DNA of 64,000 nt, taken from assembly GCA_039809865.1 (NCBI GenBank), contig JBDHVW010000023.1:31964-95963 (forward strand). The letters are read 5' to 3'. Below the pieces are notes generated by a model that saw only the letters and a list, made by a program, of their open reading frames with translations, had not been told where the DNA came from and did not search any database. Of the stretch, positions 50,872 through 59,291 are shown in pieces (the stretch's first letter is position 1; each line of letters starts with the position of its first letter). Position numbers and translations under genes: made by a program. This DNA comes from QWHO01 sp039809865. GTDB taxonomy: Bacteria; Vulcanimicrobiota; Xenobia; Xenobiales; QWHO01.

Positions 50872-51684
50872 ATGCAAGTCAACTCGCCCTCCCGTGAGCA
50901 GATCCTCGGCGCCCTGCGCAGCCGAACCACCGAGCAGATCCAGAAGGGCTCTATGGGAGAGGCCGAGCAGACGCAGCGCGACATGGTGACCCTGTCGAAG
51001 GCGAAGGGCGAGACGCTGTATGACATGCACCGCCTGGCCAGCGACCGGTTGGAGAAGAACCACTTTCGCGGCGACAGCTTCACGGATTACTGGGTTTCCG
51101 ACTTCAAGACGATGCCCGTCACCGTCGGAGGGATTCTGGGTGGCATCGTCGGCATCGGTGGCCTCGCGGGGGGCTCCCCGGTGCTGGCCGCGGTCGGCCT
51201 GGCGGCTCTGGGTGGCGCTGTCGGATTCGGTGTCTACGCCGCCTGGCAGTTGGGGCAGGCGAAGACGGATCAGGCCATCCTGCAGGCGGCCGAGCGCCAC
51301 AACGATTATGTTCGAGCTTACACTCCGGCGGCCCAGCCCGCCGCGCTCCAGATCGACCGCAAGGTCTTCCTGGCCGCGCTCCAGGGCCAGGAGGCGAAGC
51401 TGGCCGAGAACGGCCTGTTCAGCGACGCCCGCGACATGCGCCGCGTCCACGAGGCGCTCTCGCAGCAGTCCGGCGCCACCGTGGAAGCGATGTTCGAGGG
51501 CTTGATGGACGGCCAGCATTCCGAGGTGCTGGCCCTGGTTCAGGGCAAGCAGAGCGCCCGCATCGCCGAGACCATCGACACGATCGCCCAGGTGGGCAAG
51601 CTGGTGGGACCCGGTCCCATGAACGGAGTGCGCGAGGACCAGGACAGCCTGGTCATCGGCGGCGTGGTCCTGAAGAAGCGCTAG
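50872..51684 (+). CDS. Leader-type membrane protein with VIGGV C-terminal tail
   Basis: 270 aa, ATG at 50872. Leader MQVNSPSREQILGALRSRT without signal peptide. A helical charged region (20-78), one or two Gly-rich membrane segments (about 81-127), then a helical soluble domain (130-255). The end EDQDSLVIGGVVLKKR is the shared tail. The 3' end overlaps the convergent Uma2-type gene by 4 nt. Function unknown; placed with the tagged family. Confidence 0.8.
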   Translation: MQVNSPSREQILGALRSRTTEQIQKGSMGEAEQTQRDMVTLSKAKGETLYDMHRLASDRLEKNHFRGDSFTDYWVSDFKTMPVTVGGILGGIVGIGGLAGGSPVLAAVGLAALGGAVGFGVYAAWQLGQAKTDQAILQAAERHNDYVRAYTPAAQPAALQIDRKVFLAALQGQEAKLAENGLFSDARDMRRVHEALSQQSGATVEAMFEGLMDGQHSEVLALVQGKQSARIAETIDTIAQVGKLVGPGPMNGVREDQDSLVIGGVVLKKR

Positions 51685-52268
51685 CCGAGGATCTGGCGCA
51701 GGCAGTCGGATTCCAACGGAAGAGGGCGCGATTGCAGCCAGACGACGTCGAGCCAGAATCCGGGCACGACGTGCGAGCGAACAACTCCGCCCTCGATTGG
51801 AATGGGTCGATAGACTCCTTCCACGAGGTAAAGAAACTCGTAATGGTCTTTTAACGGATCGATGATCCAGTATTCCGAAACTCCGCTGGTTTCGTAAAGC
51901 CGCCTTTTCTTGACGTAATCGCGCGACCGACTATCCCGCGCGACGATTTCGATGGCAAGATCGGGAGGACCGAACCCACCTTTGGGTTTGACAATCGCTT
52001 TCAGGCGCCTGGCTGAAACCCACGCAACGTCGGGCTCTGGCGCGTTGTGTGGCCCGAGACGATAGCAGAAGCGGGAACCGCTCACCCGACCACCGGTGCG
52101 CTGACGGGTATAGGTGCGCAAGAGTGTGAGGAGAAAGCTATTCAGGTCGTCACTTATTTCGGTATCGGGAGAAGCCAGGTAGATCACCCCATCGATCAGA
52201 TCAGCCTTCTGCCCGTCCTCAACCAGCAAGTAGAAGTCTTCTACCGTATACATCCGGGGTTTCAGCAT
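51681..52268 (-). CDS. Uma2/DUF820-family putative endonuclease
   Basis: 195 aa from the ATG at 52268 (MLKPRMYTVEDFYLL). PD-(D/E)xK-like motifs: EPDVAWVSA and PDLAIEIVARDS, with KRRLYETSGVSEYWIIDP. Very common in cyanobacteria and other phyla, usually in many copies; role uncertain, often linked with mobile DNA. Base composition is lower in GC than neighbours, suggesting acquisition. Confidence 0.88.
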   Translation of the reverse strand: MLKPRMYTVEDFYLLVEDGQKADLIDGVIYLASPDTEISDDLNSFLLTLLRTYTRQRTGGRVSGSRFCYRLGPHNAPEPDVAWVSARRLKAIVKPKGGFGPPDLAIEIVARDSRSRDYVKKRRLYETSGVSEYWIIDPLKDHYEFLYLVEGVYRPIPIEGGVVRSHVVPGFWLDVVWLQSRPLPLESDCLRQILG

Positions 52269-52368
52269 CGTTGCCGGGAGTTTTCGGCGCCGTTCGGTAC
52301 CGCGCCTGCGGTTGTTAAAACCCTCTAAAAACGCAGGAATCATGCCGGATGGCGTGGAACGAGCTTGA

Positions 52369-52998
52369 ATGATTACCGATCCGATCATGATCGGATTTGT
52401 GCTGGTTTCCCTCGTTCTGGCCTTTACGGTGCACGAGTTTGCTCACGCCTGGATGTGTTTCCAGCTGGGCGACCCCACTGCCAAGTACGAGGGACGCCTC
52501 ACGCTCAACCCGCTTGTTCACGTGGAGTGGATCATCGCGGCGCTCATCGTTCTGAGCTATATCTTCACCGGCGTCCCCTTCGGTTGGGGAAAGCCCGTCC
52601 AGTATGACTCGGACAACTTCAAGAAACCTTTTCAGGATGGGGCCATGGTCGCGTTCGCCGGACCGCTGGCGAACTTCATCTTCGTGGCGCTGCTGGTGCT
52701 GCCGGTCGCGTTTCTCCCGCCGATGGGCTACTTTACGCTGTTCCTGGGCATCCTGTGCGGAGTCAACCTGAGCCTGGCGCTTTTCAACCTCATCCCCTGC
52801 CCGCCGCTGGACGGCTGGAAGATTCTTCAAGCCTTCGTCCCCCGCTCCACGGCGCGCGAGATGCAGCGCCTCGAAGTCAAAGCCGGGATGACGGCCCTGC
52901 TGGTGCTCATTATCGTGTTCCTGGTGGCTCCCTGGCTGAACCCCGTCAACTACGTCTACGGCTGGTTCTGGCAGATCGTGGTGATGCACCGTGCTTAA
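52369..52998 (+). CDS. Site-2 protease family (M50) membrane metalloprotease
   Basis: 209 aa, about five membrane segments. HEFAH zinc motif (H22, E23, H26) in the first segment and the second ligand region NLIPCPPLDGWKIL. Cleaves membrane-embedded substrates. This short form is commonly found next to scpA/scpB. GTG of scpA overlaps its end by 8 nt; first gene of an eight-gene operon. Confidence 0.93.
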   Translation: MITDPIMIGFVLVSLVLAFTVHEFAHAWMCFQLGDPTAKYEGRLTLNPLVHVEWIIAALIVLSYIFTGVPFGWGKPVQYDSDNFKKPFQDGAMVAFAGPLANFIFVALLVLPVAFLPPMGYFTLFLGILCGVNLSLALFNLIPCPPLDGWKILQAFVPRSTAREMQRLEVKAGMTALLVLIIVFLVAPWLNPVNYVYGWFWQIVVMHRA

Positions 52999-53743
52999 GC
53001 TCACGCGCACCGAGCAGTCCAACTACCAGGTCGAGCTGCCCCAGTTCAACGGCCCTCTGGAGTTGCTGCTCACGCTCGTCGGGCAGGAGAAGCTCGACAT
53101 CACGGCCATCTCGCTGGCGAAGGTCGCCGACCAGTATCGCGCTTACCTCGAGACGCTCCAGGGGCTGAACGTGGAGATCGAGAGCTCCTACCTGGTGGTG
53201 TTCGCGCAGCTGCTGGAGATCAAATCGCGCCTGCTGCTGCCCCCCGTCGAGGAGGAAGAGGAATACGACGACACGGTCGACCCGACCGAGTGCCACGAAG
53301 ACCCCGCCGAGGAGCTGGTCAAGAAGCTCCAGGAGTATGCCAGCTTCAAGGAGGCGGCCGAGTGGTTGGCCGAGCGCGAGGCCGGCAGCTCGGCGCGCTA
53401 CCCCCGCACGGCCGCGCTGCCCGAGCTGGAGTGGCCCGAGCTCGAGGTCAGCGCCGACTCGCTGGCCGACGCGATGCGCCGGCTCGACCTGGCGCCCCGG
53501 GCACCCCGCGCGCCCGTCAACGTCGAGAAGATCTCGTTCTCGCTGCCCGAGCGCATCGGGCAGATTCTGGGACGCCTGTTCGAGCGCCCGCGCTGGTTCT
53601 TCCGCGAGCTGCTCGAGGGCCGCAAGGGCAAGGCCTGGATCGTGGTCACGTTCCTGGCCTGTCTCGAGATGGCCCGGCGGGGGCAGGTGCACCTGGAGCA
53701 AGAGAGCGACGAGATCGAAGTCACCGTGAGGCAAGCCGCTTGA
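52991..53743 (+). CDS. scpA: Segregation and condensation protein A
   Basis: 250 aa kleisin subunit of the SMC-ScpAB complex that organises the chromosome. ScpA signatures: FNGPLELLLTLVGQEKLDI, LEIKSRLLLPP, and the C-terminal winged helix VTFLACLEMARRGQVHLEQ, quoted in part. GTG start overlaps the protease gene. Followed by scpB with a TTGA overlap, so stoichiometric coupling. Confidence 0.95.
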   Translation: MLKLTRTEQSNYQVELPQFNGPLELLLTLVGQEKLDITAISLAKVADQYRAYLETLQGLNVEIESSYLVVFAQLLEIKSRLLLPPVEEEEEYDDTVDPTECHEDPAEELVKKLQEYASFKEAAEWLAEREAGSSARYPRTAALPELEWPELEVSADSLADAMRRLDLAPRAPRAPVNVEKISFSLPERIGQILGRLFERPRWFFRELLEGRKGKAWIVVTFLACLEMARRGQVHLEQESDEIEVTVRQAA

Positions 53744-54516
53744 TCGCCGAAGAAGTCACCCCCTCCCAACGGATGGCCGTTATCGAGGCCCTGCTGTTCG
53801 TCAACCCCGCGCCCATGCGCGTCACCGAGCTCGAGGAGGTGTGCGGCTGGAACCGCGAGCTGATCGAGCGCGACCTGGAGCGCCTGCAAGAGGCGTTGGC
53901 CGGGCGAGGGATCGAGCTGCAGCGAGTAGCCGGGGCGGTGCGCCTGGTCACCGTGCCGGGCGCCGCCGAGTTCATCGAGAAGATGCTCAAGATCCAGAGC
54001 CGCCGCCGCCTCTCACGGTCGCAGCTGGAGACCCTGGCGGTGGTCGCCTACAAGCAACCGGTGACGCGGGCTCAGGTCGAGTCGTATCGCGGGGTGAAGA
54101 GCGAGCGGCCCCTGAGCCAGTTGATGGAGCTGCGCCTCTTGCGCGAGGTGGGGCGTGCGCCGCTGCCGGGACGGCCCTGCATGTATGGCACCACGGCCGA
54201 GTTTCTGCGCCACTTCGGGCTGAACGACCTCAAGGAGATGCCCGTCGTCGAAGCGCCGCAGCCCCGCCTCGAGCGCGGTCCGTTCTCGCAACTGGGTCTG
54301 GATGACTCGGGCGAGCAGAAGCTGATTTCCGAGCTGATGGACGAGGTTCCCGACGACCCGCTCGACGAGGTGGTCGAAGATGTCACCCCGGCGCCGTTCG
54401 GAGCCGACTCGGGCGAGGGCCCCACCCCGGGCTTCCGCGAGCGCAGCCACCTCGAGGCGCCGTCGGCCGAGCTCAAGAAGCTATTCGAGAAGATCCGCAA
54501 GAAGAACGCGCAGTGA
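53740..54516 (+). CDS. scpB: Segregation and condensation protein B
   Basis: 258 aa from the TTG at 53740, overlapping the scpA stop. Two winged helices: IEALLFVNPAPM at the start and SQLETLAVVAYKQPVTRAQV with RGVKSERPLSQLMEL, and YGTTAEFLRHFGL at the end of the second. A disordered acidic tail (about 200-258) is longer than in many relatives. Partner of ScpA and SMC. Confidence 0.95.
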   Translation: MIAEEVTPSQRMAVIEALLFVNPAPMRVTELEEVCGWNRELIERDLERLQEALAGRGIELQRVAGAVRLVTVPGAAEFIEKMLKIQSRRRLSRSQLETLAVVAYKQPVTRAQVESYRGVKSERPLSQLMELRLLREVGRAPLPGRPCMYGTTAEFLRHFGLNDLKEMPVVEAPQPRLERGPFSQLGLDDSGEQKLISELMDEVPDDPLDEVVEDVTPAPFGADSGEGPTPGFRERSHLEAPSAELKKLFEKIRKKNAQ

Positions 54517-54962
54517 TCGACCCCCGCTGGGTCGAGGTCGCGGACGACCTGGTGCGCGGTCCCCAGCCCGACCACGACGACCTGGCCGACCTGAAGGCTC
54601 TCGGGCTGACCGGGGTCATCAACCTGCGGCTCGAGTCCGAGCACAGCCGGGAGATCTGCCGCGAGCTCGGGCTCGACTACCACTACCTGCCGGTGCGCGA
54701 TTGGACCACGCCCGATCGTTCCCAGGTGGAGGACTTTCTGGGGATCTTCGCGGAAAAGCCCGGCCAGTATCTGGTCCACTGCCTGGGCGGGGTGGGACGC
54801 ACGGGTGTGTTCGTGAGCTGTTACCGCATCGCGCAGGGGATGGAGCCGGCCTCGGCCATCCGCCAATCCCACACCGAGGTGACCTGGATGAGCATGAACG
54901 AGATCCAGATGCAGTTCGTATTGGAGTTTGGCCGCTGGTGGCAAGAAAGGAATCGACCGTGA
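54513..54962 (+). CDS. Dual-specificity/tyrosine protein phosphatase
   Basis: 149 aa. P-loop HCLGGVGRTG with nucleophile C90 and R96; likely general acid D63 in VRDWTTPD. Small cytoplasmic phosphatase of the DSP class. GTG start overlaps the scpB stop. Sits in one operon with a Ser/Thr kinase three genes downstream, so it may be the opposing phosphatase. Confidence 0.9.
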   Translation: MIDPRWVEVADDLVRGPQPDHDDLADLKALGLTGVINLRLESEHSREICRELGLDYHYLPVRDWTTPDRSQVEDFLGIFAEKPGQYLVHCLGGVGRTGVFVSCYRIAQGMEPASAIRQSHTEVTWMSMNEIQMQFVLEFGRWWQERNRP

Positions 54963-55180
54963 CTGCAGAAGAAATACGCAGTAAGATCCTGGCAGGGCTG
55001 CCGGAAGCTCGTGTGGAGGTCCAGGGCGACGATGGCGTGCACTTCCAGGCCATCGTGGTCAGCGAAAGCTTCCGGGGCAAGAGCCGGGTGCAGCAGCACA
55101 AAATGATCTACGAAACCCTGGGCAACGCGTTTGATGGCGCTCTGCACGCGCTGGCGCTGACGACTCGCGTCCCCGATTGA
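54959..55180 (+). CDS. bolA: BolA-family protein
   Basis: 73 aa from the GTG at 54959 (GTGA overlap). BolA fold with the conserved FRGKSRVQQHKMIYETLG element containing the invariant His of QQH. BolA proteins bind monothiol glutaredoxins to form (2Fe-2S) heterocomplexes. The next gene encodes exactly such a glutaredoxin, a known gene pair. Confidence 0.93.
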   Translation: MTAEEIRSKILAGLPEARVEVQGDDGVHFQAIVVSESFRGKSRVQQHKMIYETLGNAFDGALHALALTTRVPD

Positions 55181-55192
55181 AAGGATTTTTCC

Positions 55193-55528
55193 ATGACCCC
55201 TGAGATGAAAGAGCGCCTGACCAACGAGGTCAAGGACAACGACGTGGTTCTCTATATGAAGGGCAGCGCCATGATGCCGATGTGCGGTTTCTCCGCCCGG
55301 GCGGCTCAGGTGCTGCAGGCCGTGGGAGTGAAGATCCACGACGTCAACATCCTCGACTCCGACGAGCTGCGCCTGGCGTTGAAAGACTTCAGCGAGTGGC
55401 CCACGTTCCCCCAGTGCTACATCAAAGGCCAGTTTATCGGCGGCTCCGACATCCTGATGGATATGTATCAAGACGGCGAGCTGCAGAAGCTGGTAGCGGA
55501 CCTGCCCAAGGCGGCTCCGGTCAAGTAG
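55193..55528 (+). CDS. grxD: Monothiol glutaredoxin (Grx4/GrxD type)
   Basis: 111 aa. CGFS active site (C31) in MPMCGFSARAAQ, then DFSEWPTFPQCYIKGQFIGGSDI for glutathione binding. Typically carries a bridging (2Fe-2S) cluster and works with BolA in iron-sulfur trafficking. Twelve nt after bolA. The usual motif MKG-x-x-x-x-P-x-CGFS is complete. Confidence 0.96.
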   Translation: MTPEMKERLTNEVKDNDVVLYMKGSAMMPMCGFSARAAQVLQAVGVKIHDVNILDSDELRLALKDFSEWPTFPQCYIKGQFIGGSDILMDMYQDGELQKLVADLPKAAPVK

Positions 55529-55529
55529 C

Positions 55530-57329
55530 TTGGCCCTCAAGGGGGTTTTGCAGGGCCGCTTCCTGATTGAGAAGAGGCTCGGCATCGGTGGGATGGGCGA
55601 AGTCTATCGCGCCACCGACCAGCTCAGCGGCTGGCACGTCGCGGTCAAACGGATGCTGCTGGACGAGGACGCCCCCGTGGAGGCCTTCGACCCGGCCCAG
55701 AAATTCCGCGCCGAGTTTGATACGTTGAAAGCGCTCGATCACCCGGGTATCCCCCGGGTGCTCGACTTTCTGGTCGAAGATGGCTGCCCGTGCATGGTGA
55801 TGGAGTTCATCGAGGGGCAGAACCTCGATGACTGGGTCTACAAAGTGCAGGGCACCGGCCGCAACTGGATCGTGCACGAGGCGGACCCGCTGGTGGACCG
55901 CCAGGTGCTGCACTTCGGTCTGCAGCTGTGCGTGATTCTGGAGTATATCCACGCGCGCAACATCCTGCACCGGGATATCAAGCCCTCGAACATCATCTTG
56001 CGGGACCGTACCGAGCGACTGGTCCTGGTCGATTTCGGACTGGCGCGCGCCTACACGGGCTCGCGCACCACCAAGACGCAGGTGGGCACGCTCGGCTATT
56101 GCTCGGTGGAGCAGGCCCAGGGACACCCGGAGCCGCGTTCCGACGTCTACTCGCTGGGGGTCACGCTCAACCATCTGCTGACCGGCAACCAGCCGGCTCC
56201 GTTCGAGGTCAAGCTGCTGGCGGACACGCGCCCGGACCTTTCTCCCCGGTTGATCGCGGTCCTCGACCGCGCCTGCGCCTTCAGTCCAGCCGACCGGCCC
56301 TCGGTGAGCGAGCTCAAGCGCGAGCTGGAGGCGTGCCTGCTGGAGACGAGCACCCCGGACTACACGGTGCAACCGTCCTATTTCCTCGAGGCGAGCGGCA
56401 CCTACGACGAGGAGCTCGAGCCGGCGGAGACGTCCGAGACCGAGCGCGTCGGTCACTACAACTGGCTCGATCAGGCTCTGCTGGCCGGGGGGCCGGCCCC
56501 CCCCCGGGGACCGGACTCTCGCACGTTCGAGCCCGAGGACGAGGATGACGAGTCCAGCGGCGTGCAGCGCTGGGTGGCAGCAGCCAAGACCCGTCAGGCA
56601 CCCCTGCGCGGCCGCACGACCGTGCCGGTCCACAGCTTCCGCGCCTCCGAGGAGCCCGAGGACGACCTCGAGTTCATCCGGAGCTTGAAATCGCAGCGTC
56701 CCCCGATCTACACGCACCCGGCGGTCGTCTTCCTGGTGCTGTTGGTGCTCACGGCTTCGGGCCTGCAACTTTACGAGCGACGGGCGCTGGCCTACCGGAT
56801 CGCCCTGGCGGGTCGCCCGGGCCTGGGGACGTCGCTCGCTCGCGAGGGCCTGCGGGCGGGTGCGGGCAACACCCTCGACTTCGTGGCTACCCAACACGAG
56901 CCGGCCGTGGCCGTGTGGACCACCGGCACGCCGGCCGAGATCGCGCTCACGGTGCAGGTGCTCTCCGGCACGCCCGACATCATGCTGTATTGCGGGGAGT
57001 CTCGTCAGGGGCGCGGGGCCACGCTCTGGCTCCGGCTCGACCCGGCCGAGCTGGAATACCGGGCGGCGCTGGTGCCATCCACCCGTTTTCGTTCCGAGGT
57101 GCAGCATCCGGGAATGTTCTTCGCACTGGACCCCGGGGCCAGATGGAACCCGCTTCCGAACGAACGTACTTTTTTCTTGCGGCTGATCCGCACCACGCCC
57201 GGCCTGTTGGAGACGCGAGTCGGCGCGCTGAGTCTGACCGCGCCCGTCACGACCGAGACGGGCGCGCTGGGTCTGTATGTCCTGGGAGACGGCGAAGTGA
57301 ACGTCCGTGACGTGCGGGTCACTCCGTGA
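55530..57329 (+). CDS. Membrane-anchored Ser/Thr protein kinase
   Basis: 599 aa from the TTG at 55530. Hanks-type kinase: Gly-rich loop LGIGGMGEVYRATD, K40 in HVAVKRML, catalytic D149 in LHRDIKPSN, DFG (168-170), and SDVYSLGVTL. A Pro/Glu-rich linker leads to one membrane segment (about 395-413) and an extracellular beta-rich domain (about 430-599) without PASTA repeats. Extracellular ligand unknown. One nucleotide after the Grx4 gene; overlaps the next gene as GTGA. Confidence 0.93.
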   Translation: MALKGVLQGRFLIEKRLGIGGMGEVYRATDQLSGWHVAVKRMLLDEDAPVEAFDPAQKFRAEFDTLKALDHPGIPRVLDFLVEDGCPCMVMEFIEGQNLDDWVYKVQGTGRNWIVHEADPLVDRQVLHFGLQLCVILEYIHARNILHRDIKPSNIILRDRTERLVLVDFGLARAYTGSRTTKTQVGTLGYCSVEQAQGHPEPRSDVYSLGVTLNHLLTGNQPAPFEVKLLADTRPDLSPRLIAVLDRACAFSPADRPSVSELKRELEACLLETSTPDYTVQPSYFLEASGTYDEELEPAETSETERVGHYNWLDQALLAGGPAPPRGPDSRTFEPEDEDDESSGVQRWVAAAKTRQAPLRGRTTVPVHSFRASEEPEDDLEFIRSLKSQRPPIYTHPAVVFLVLLVLTASGLQLYERRALAYRIALAGRPGLGTSLAREGLRAGAGNTLDFVATQHEPAVAVWTTGTPAEIALTVQVLSGTPDIMLYCGESRQGRGATLWLRLDPAELEYRAALVPSTRFRSEVQHPGMFFALDPGARWNPLPNERTFFLRLIRTTPGLLETRVGALSLTAPVTTETGALGLYVLGDGEVNVRDVRVTP

Positions 57330-57664
57330 GCCGTCCGCCTCGCTGGTTCGGGGTTCTGGTCTTCGTGCTGGCCACGCTGTTCTTCGTAGCCACGCTGGAC
57401 AAATGGAGCCACCAGTGGCACCTCGTCACCCGCGACAGCCAGGGCCGCGAGTACTGGGTCGACCTGCGCACTTTGCGGAGCGACGGCGTCAAGACGCAGT
57501 TCCTGCTGCTGCGCAAAGGGGATTCCTCGGTGCAGCGCCGGTTCGAGATCGACTTTGCGGCCCGGCGCATGGTGCCGCTCGAAGGGGACCGCGCCCCGGA
57601 GGTCATCGCGCCCGGGAGCGTGGCGGAGAAGCTCTATCTGGATTTGGACGCTCGAAGAAGATAA
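57326..57664 (+). CDS. Small membrane-anchored protein, unknown
   Basis: 112 aa. One N-terminal membrane segment (about 8-24) and a beta-rich exported domain (WHLVTRDSQGREYWVDLRTL). GTG start overlaps the kinase stop (GTGA), so it is the last gene of the operon and may be an accessory to the kinase's external domain. No family recognised. Confidence 0.75.
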   Translation: MSRPPRWFGVLVFVLATLFFVATLDKWSHQWHLVTRDSQGREYWVDLRTLRSDGVKTQFLLLRKGDSSVQRRFEIDFAARRMVPLEGDRAPEVIAPGSVAEKLYLDLDARRR

Positions 57665-57768
57665 CATGTCGGCAACAGGCGTAACACCCTGGCAATAACC
57701 GGCTCTGTTCGAGCGCTGGCGGCATGGTTTAACCTGGACGCAGGCATCACGAATCCTCGGAGGCATCA

Positions 57769-58623
57769 ATGGACGGTTTGTTCGGTCTCGGTCAGGTCAA
57801 CAGTGTCAGCTCCGGTTGTTGCGGAGGCGGAATGCCGATGATGGGCAACCTCGGCGCGGCTCAGAACCGCCTGATGAATCCGATGATGGGGATGAACCCG
57901 ATGGGGATGGACCCCATGATGGCGATGATGAACCAGCAGATGATGCTGACGCAGTATCTGCTGGGCTTGCTGCTCGGGCTGATGATGGGTCAGATGGCCG
58001 GCGGCAACAACCCGTTCAGCAGCATGTTCCCGGGCGGATCCGGCCTGGATGGCTCCAGCCCTGTGGGAGGCGGTGGCGGTGTTGGCGGCGGCGGTGGAGG
58101 TGGCAGCGTTGGCGGCGGCGGTGGGGCCGAGTCCGGCGGTCCGAACATCCCCACCGGTCCGGTGGCGCCCGGTGTGGGCGGCATGCTCGACCACGCCCGC
58201 TCGATGATCGGTTTGAACGAGAACCGCGATACGGCGGCGATTCAGAAGTTGACCGGCGAGTCCGGCATCAATCCCAGCACCACGCCCTGGTGCGCGGCCT
58301 TCGCGATGAACCTGCTCAAGGACCATGGCGTGCTCAACCTGGACGGCCTTTCCAACCGCAATTATTGCCCCACCATCAAGAGCTGGGCGCAGAACAAGGG
58401 CATCTGGGGCAACCGCGGTCAGTATACTCCCAAGGCGGGTGACGCGATCCTGTTCGATTGGAATGGGGACGGCACCATGGACCACATCGGCATCGTGGAG
58501 AGCGTCAACGGCGGCAAGATCACGACCATCGAAGGCAACTCCTCCGACTCGGTGAAGCGCAACTCTTACGACGTTGGCTCGAGCAAGATCGGGGGCTACG
58601 TCATCACCGGCACGGGCAAGTAG
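57769..58623 (+). CDS. CHAP-domain peptidoglycan hydrolase with Met/Gly-rich N-terminus
   Basis: 284 aa, ATG preceded by GGAGGC. Residues 20-78 are extraordinarily Met-rich (MNPMMGMNPMGMDPMMAMM), residues 88-120 are poly-Gly, and there is no Sec signal. The C-terminal CHAP/NlpC-like domain (about 135-284) has C175 in TPWCAAFAMNLL, H239 in MDHIGIVESV and N257 in EGNSSD, so the triad is complete. Likely cleaves cell-wall peptides. How it leaves the cytoplasm is unclear. An intrinsic terminator follows. Confidence 0.87.
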   Translation: MDGLFGLGQVNSVSSGCCGGGMPMMGNLGAAQNRLMNPMMGMNPMGMDPMMAMMNQQMMLTQYLLGLLLGLMMGQMAGGNNPFSSMFPGGSGLDGSSPVGGGGGVGGGGGGGSVGGGGGAESGGPNIPTGPVAPGVGGMLDHARSMIGLNENRDTAAIQKLTGESGINPSTTPWCAAFAMNLLKDHGVLNLDGLSNRNYCPTIKSWAQNKGIWGNRGQYTPKAGDAILFDWNGDGTMDHIGIVESVNGGKITTIEGNSSDSVKRNSYDVGSSKIGGYVITGTGK

Positions 58624-59246
58624 CCTGCGGCCAGGCCCACCGCCACTCCGAGGGCGGCGCTGAGAAGCGCCGCCTTTTCGGTTCCCATGGCGCTGTGCTG
58701 GAGCTCCTGCACTCTGGCGAGTCCGACGGGGCGCTGCTCGATGGTCGGCACGGCGTAGTGCAGGGTGCCCTTGTCTTTCACGGGGGAGAACGCTTCGTTC
58801 AGGGTGCCCATCCGGTAGCCGGTCATGACGGGCGTGGTGACGGTTTGCTCGTGGGTGACGACGCTGATCTGGTCGTTGCGGGCGCTGAGGTAGCCGGTGC
58901 CGGCTCCCAGGGTGAGAGCGGTCAACCCGGCCGCGATGGCCGCGGGGGCGCCCCCGGTGAGGGCTCCCACGGTGGCCGCGGTCACCCCGCTGATGAGGCC
59001 ACAGGTGACGGCCCGCAGGCTCGGATGGAAGGGGTTTGCCTCGACGTTCTCCACCTGGTGAAGCAGCTTGAGTCCGCCCCCGGCATCCAGCTCGGGCGCG
59101 TTCTCGAACACTTCCATCTCGCCCACGCTGAGATCGGCCACGTTCGGCACGAACGGTCGGTCCTGGACGTACGAGTCTTTGGGCACTCTCCCGAGCAGCT
59201 GCCGGGTCATCACGGGTCGCTCTTGCGTGAGGGCATACGTGGCCAT
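58596..59246 (-). CDS. Unknown membrane protein
   Basis: 216 aa, ATG at 59246. N-terminal 70 residues soluble (MATYALTQERPVMTRQLLGR), then two or three Gly/Ala-rich segments (about 80-120), a soluble loop, and a last hydrophobic segment (about 190-212). Ends without the shared tail. Overlaps the CHAP gene by 28 nt and contains that gene's terminator. No family recognised. Confidence 0.72.
   Translation of the reverse strand: MATYALTQERPVMTRQLLGRVPKDSYVQDRPFVPNVADLSVGEMEVFENAPELDAGGGLKLLHQVENVEANPFHPSLRAVTCGLISGVTAATVGALTGGAPAAIAAGLTALTLGAGTGYLSARNDQISVVTHEQTVTTPVMTGYRMGTLNEAFSPVKDKGTLHYAVPTIEQRPVGLARVQELQHSAMGTEKAALLSAALGVAVGLAAGYLPVPVMT
58653..58678 (+). terminator. Intrinsic terminator of the CHAP gene
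   Basis: Perfect 9-bp stem GGCGGCGCT/AGCGCCGCC with a GAGA tetraloop and a following TTTT, 30 bp after the CHAP stop. It lies within the 3' coding part of the convergent gene. Confidence 0.75.
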
Positions 59247-59291
59247 GGACGCATTGTAGAGGCTACGGTCGTCTGCCGCGTTGCGGAGTTG

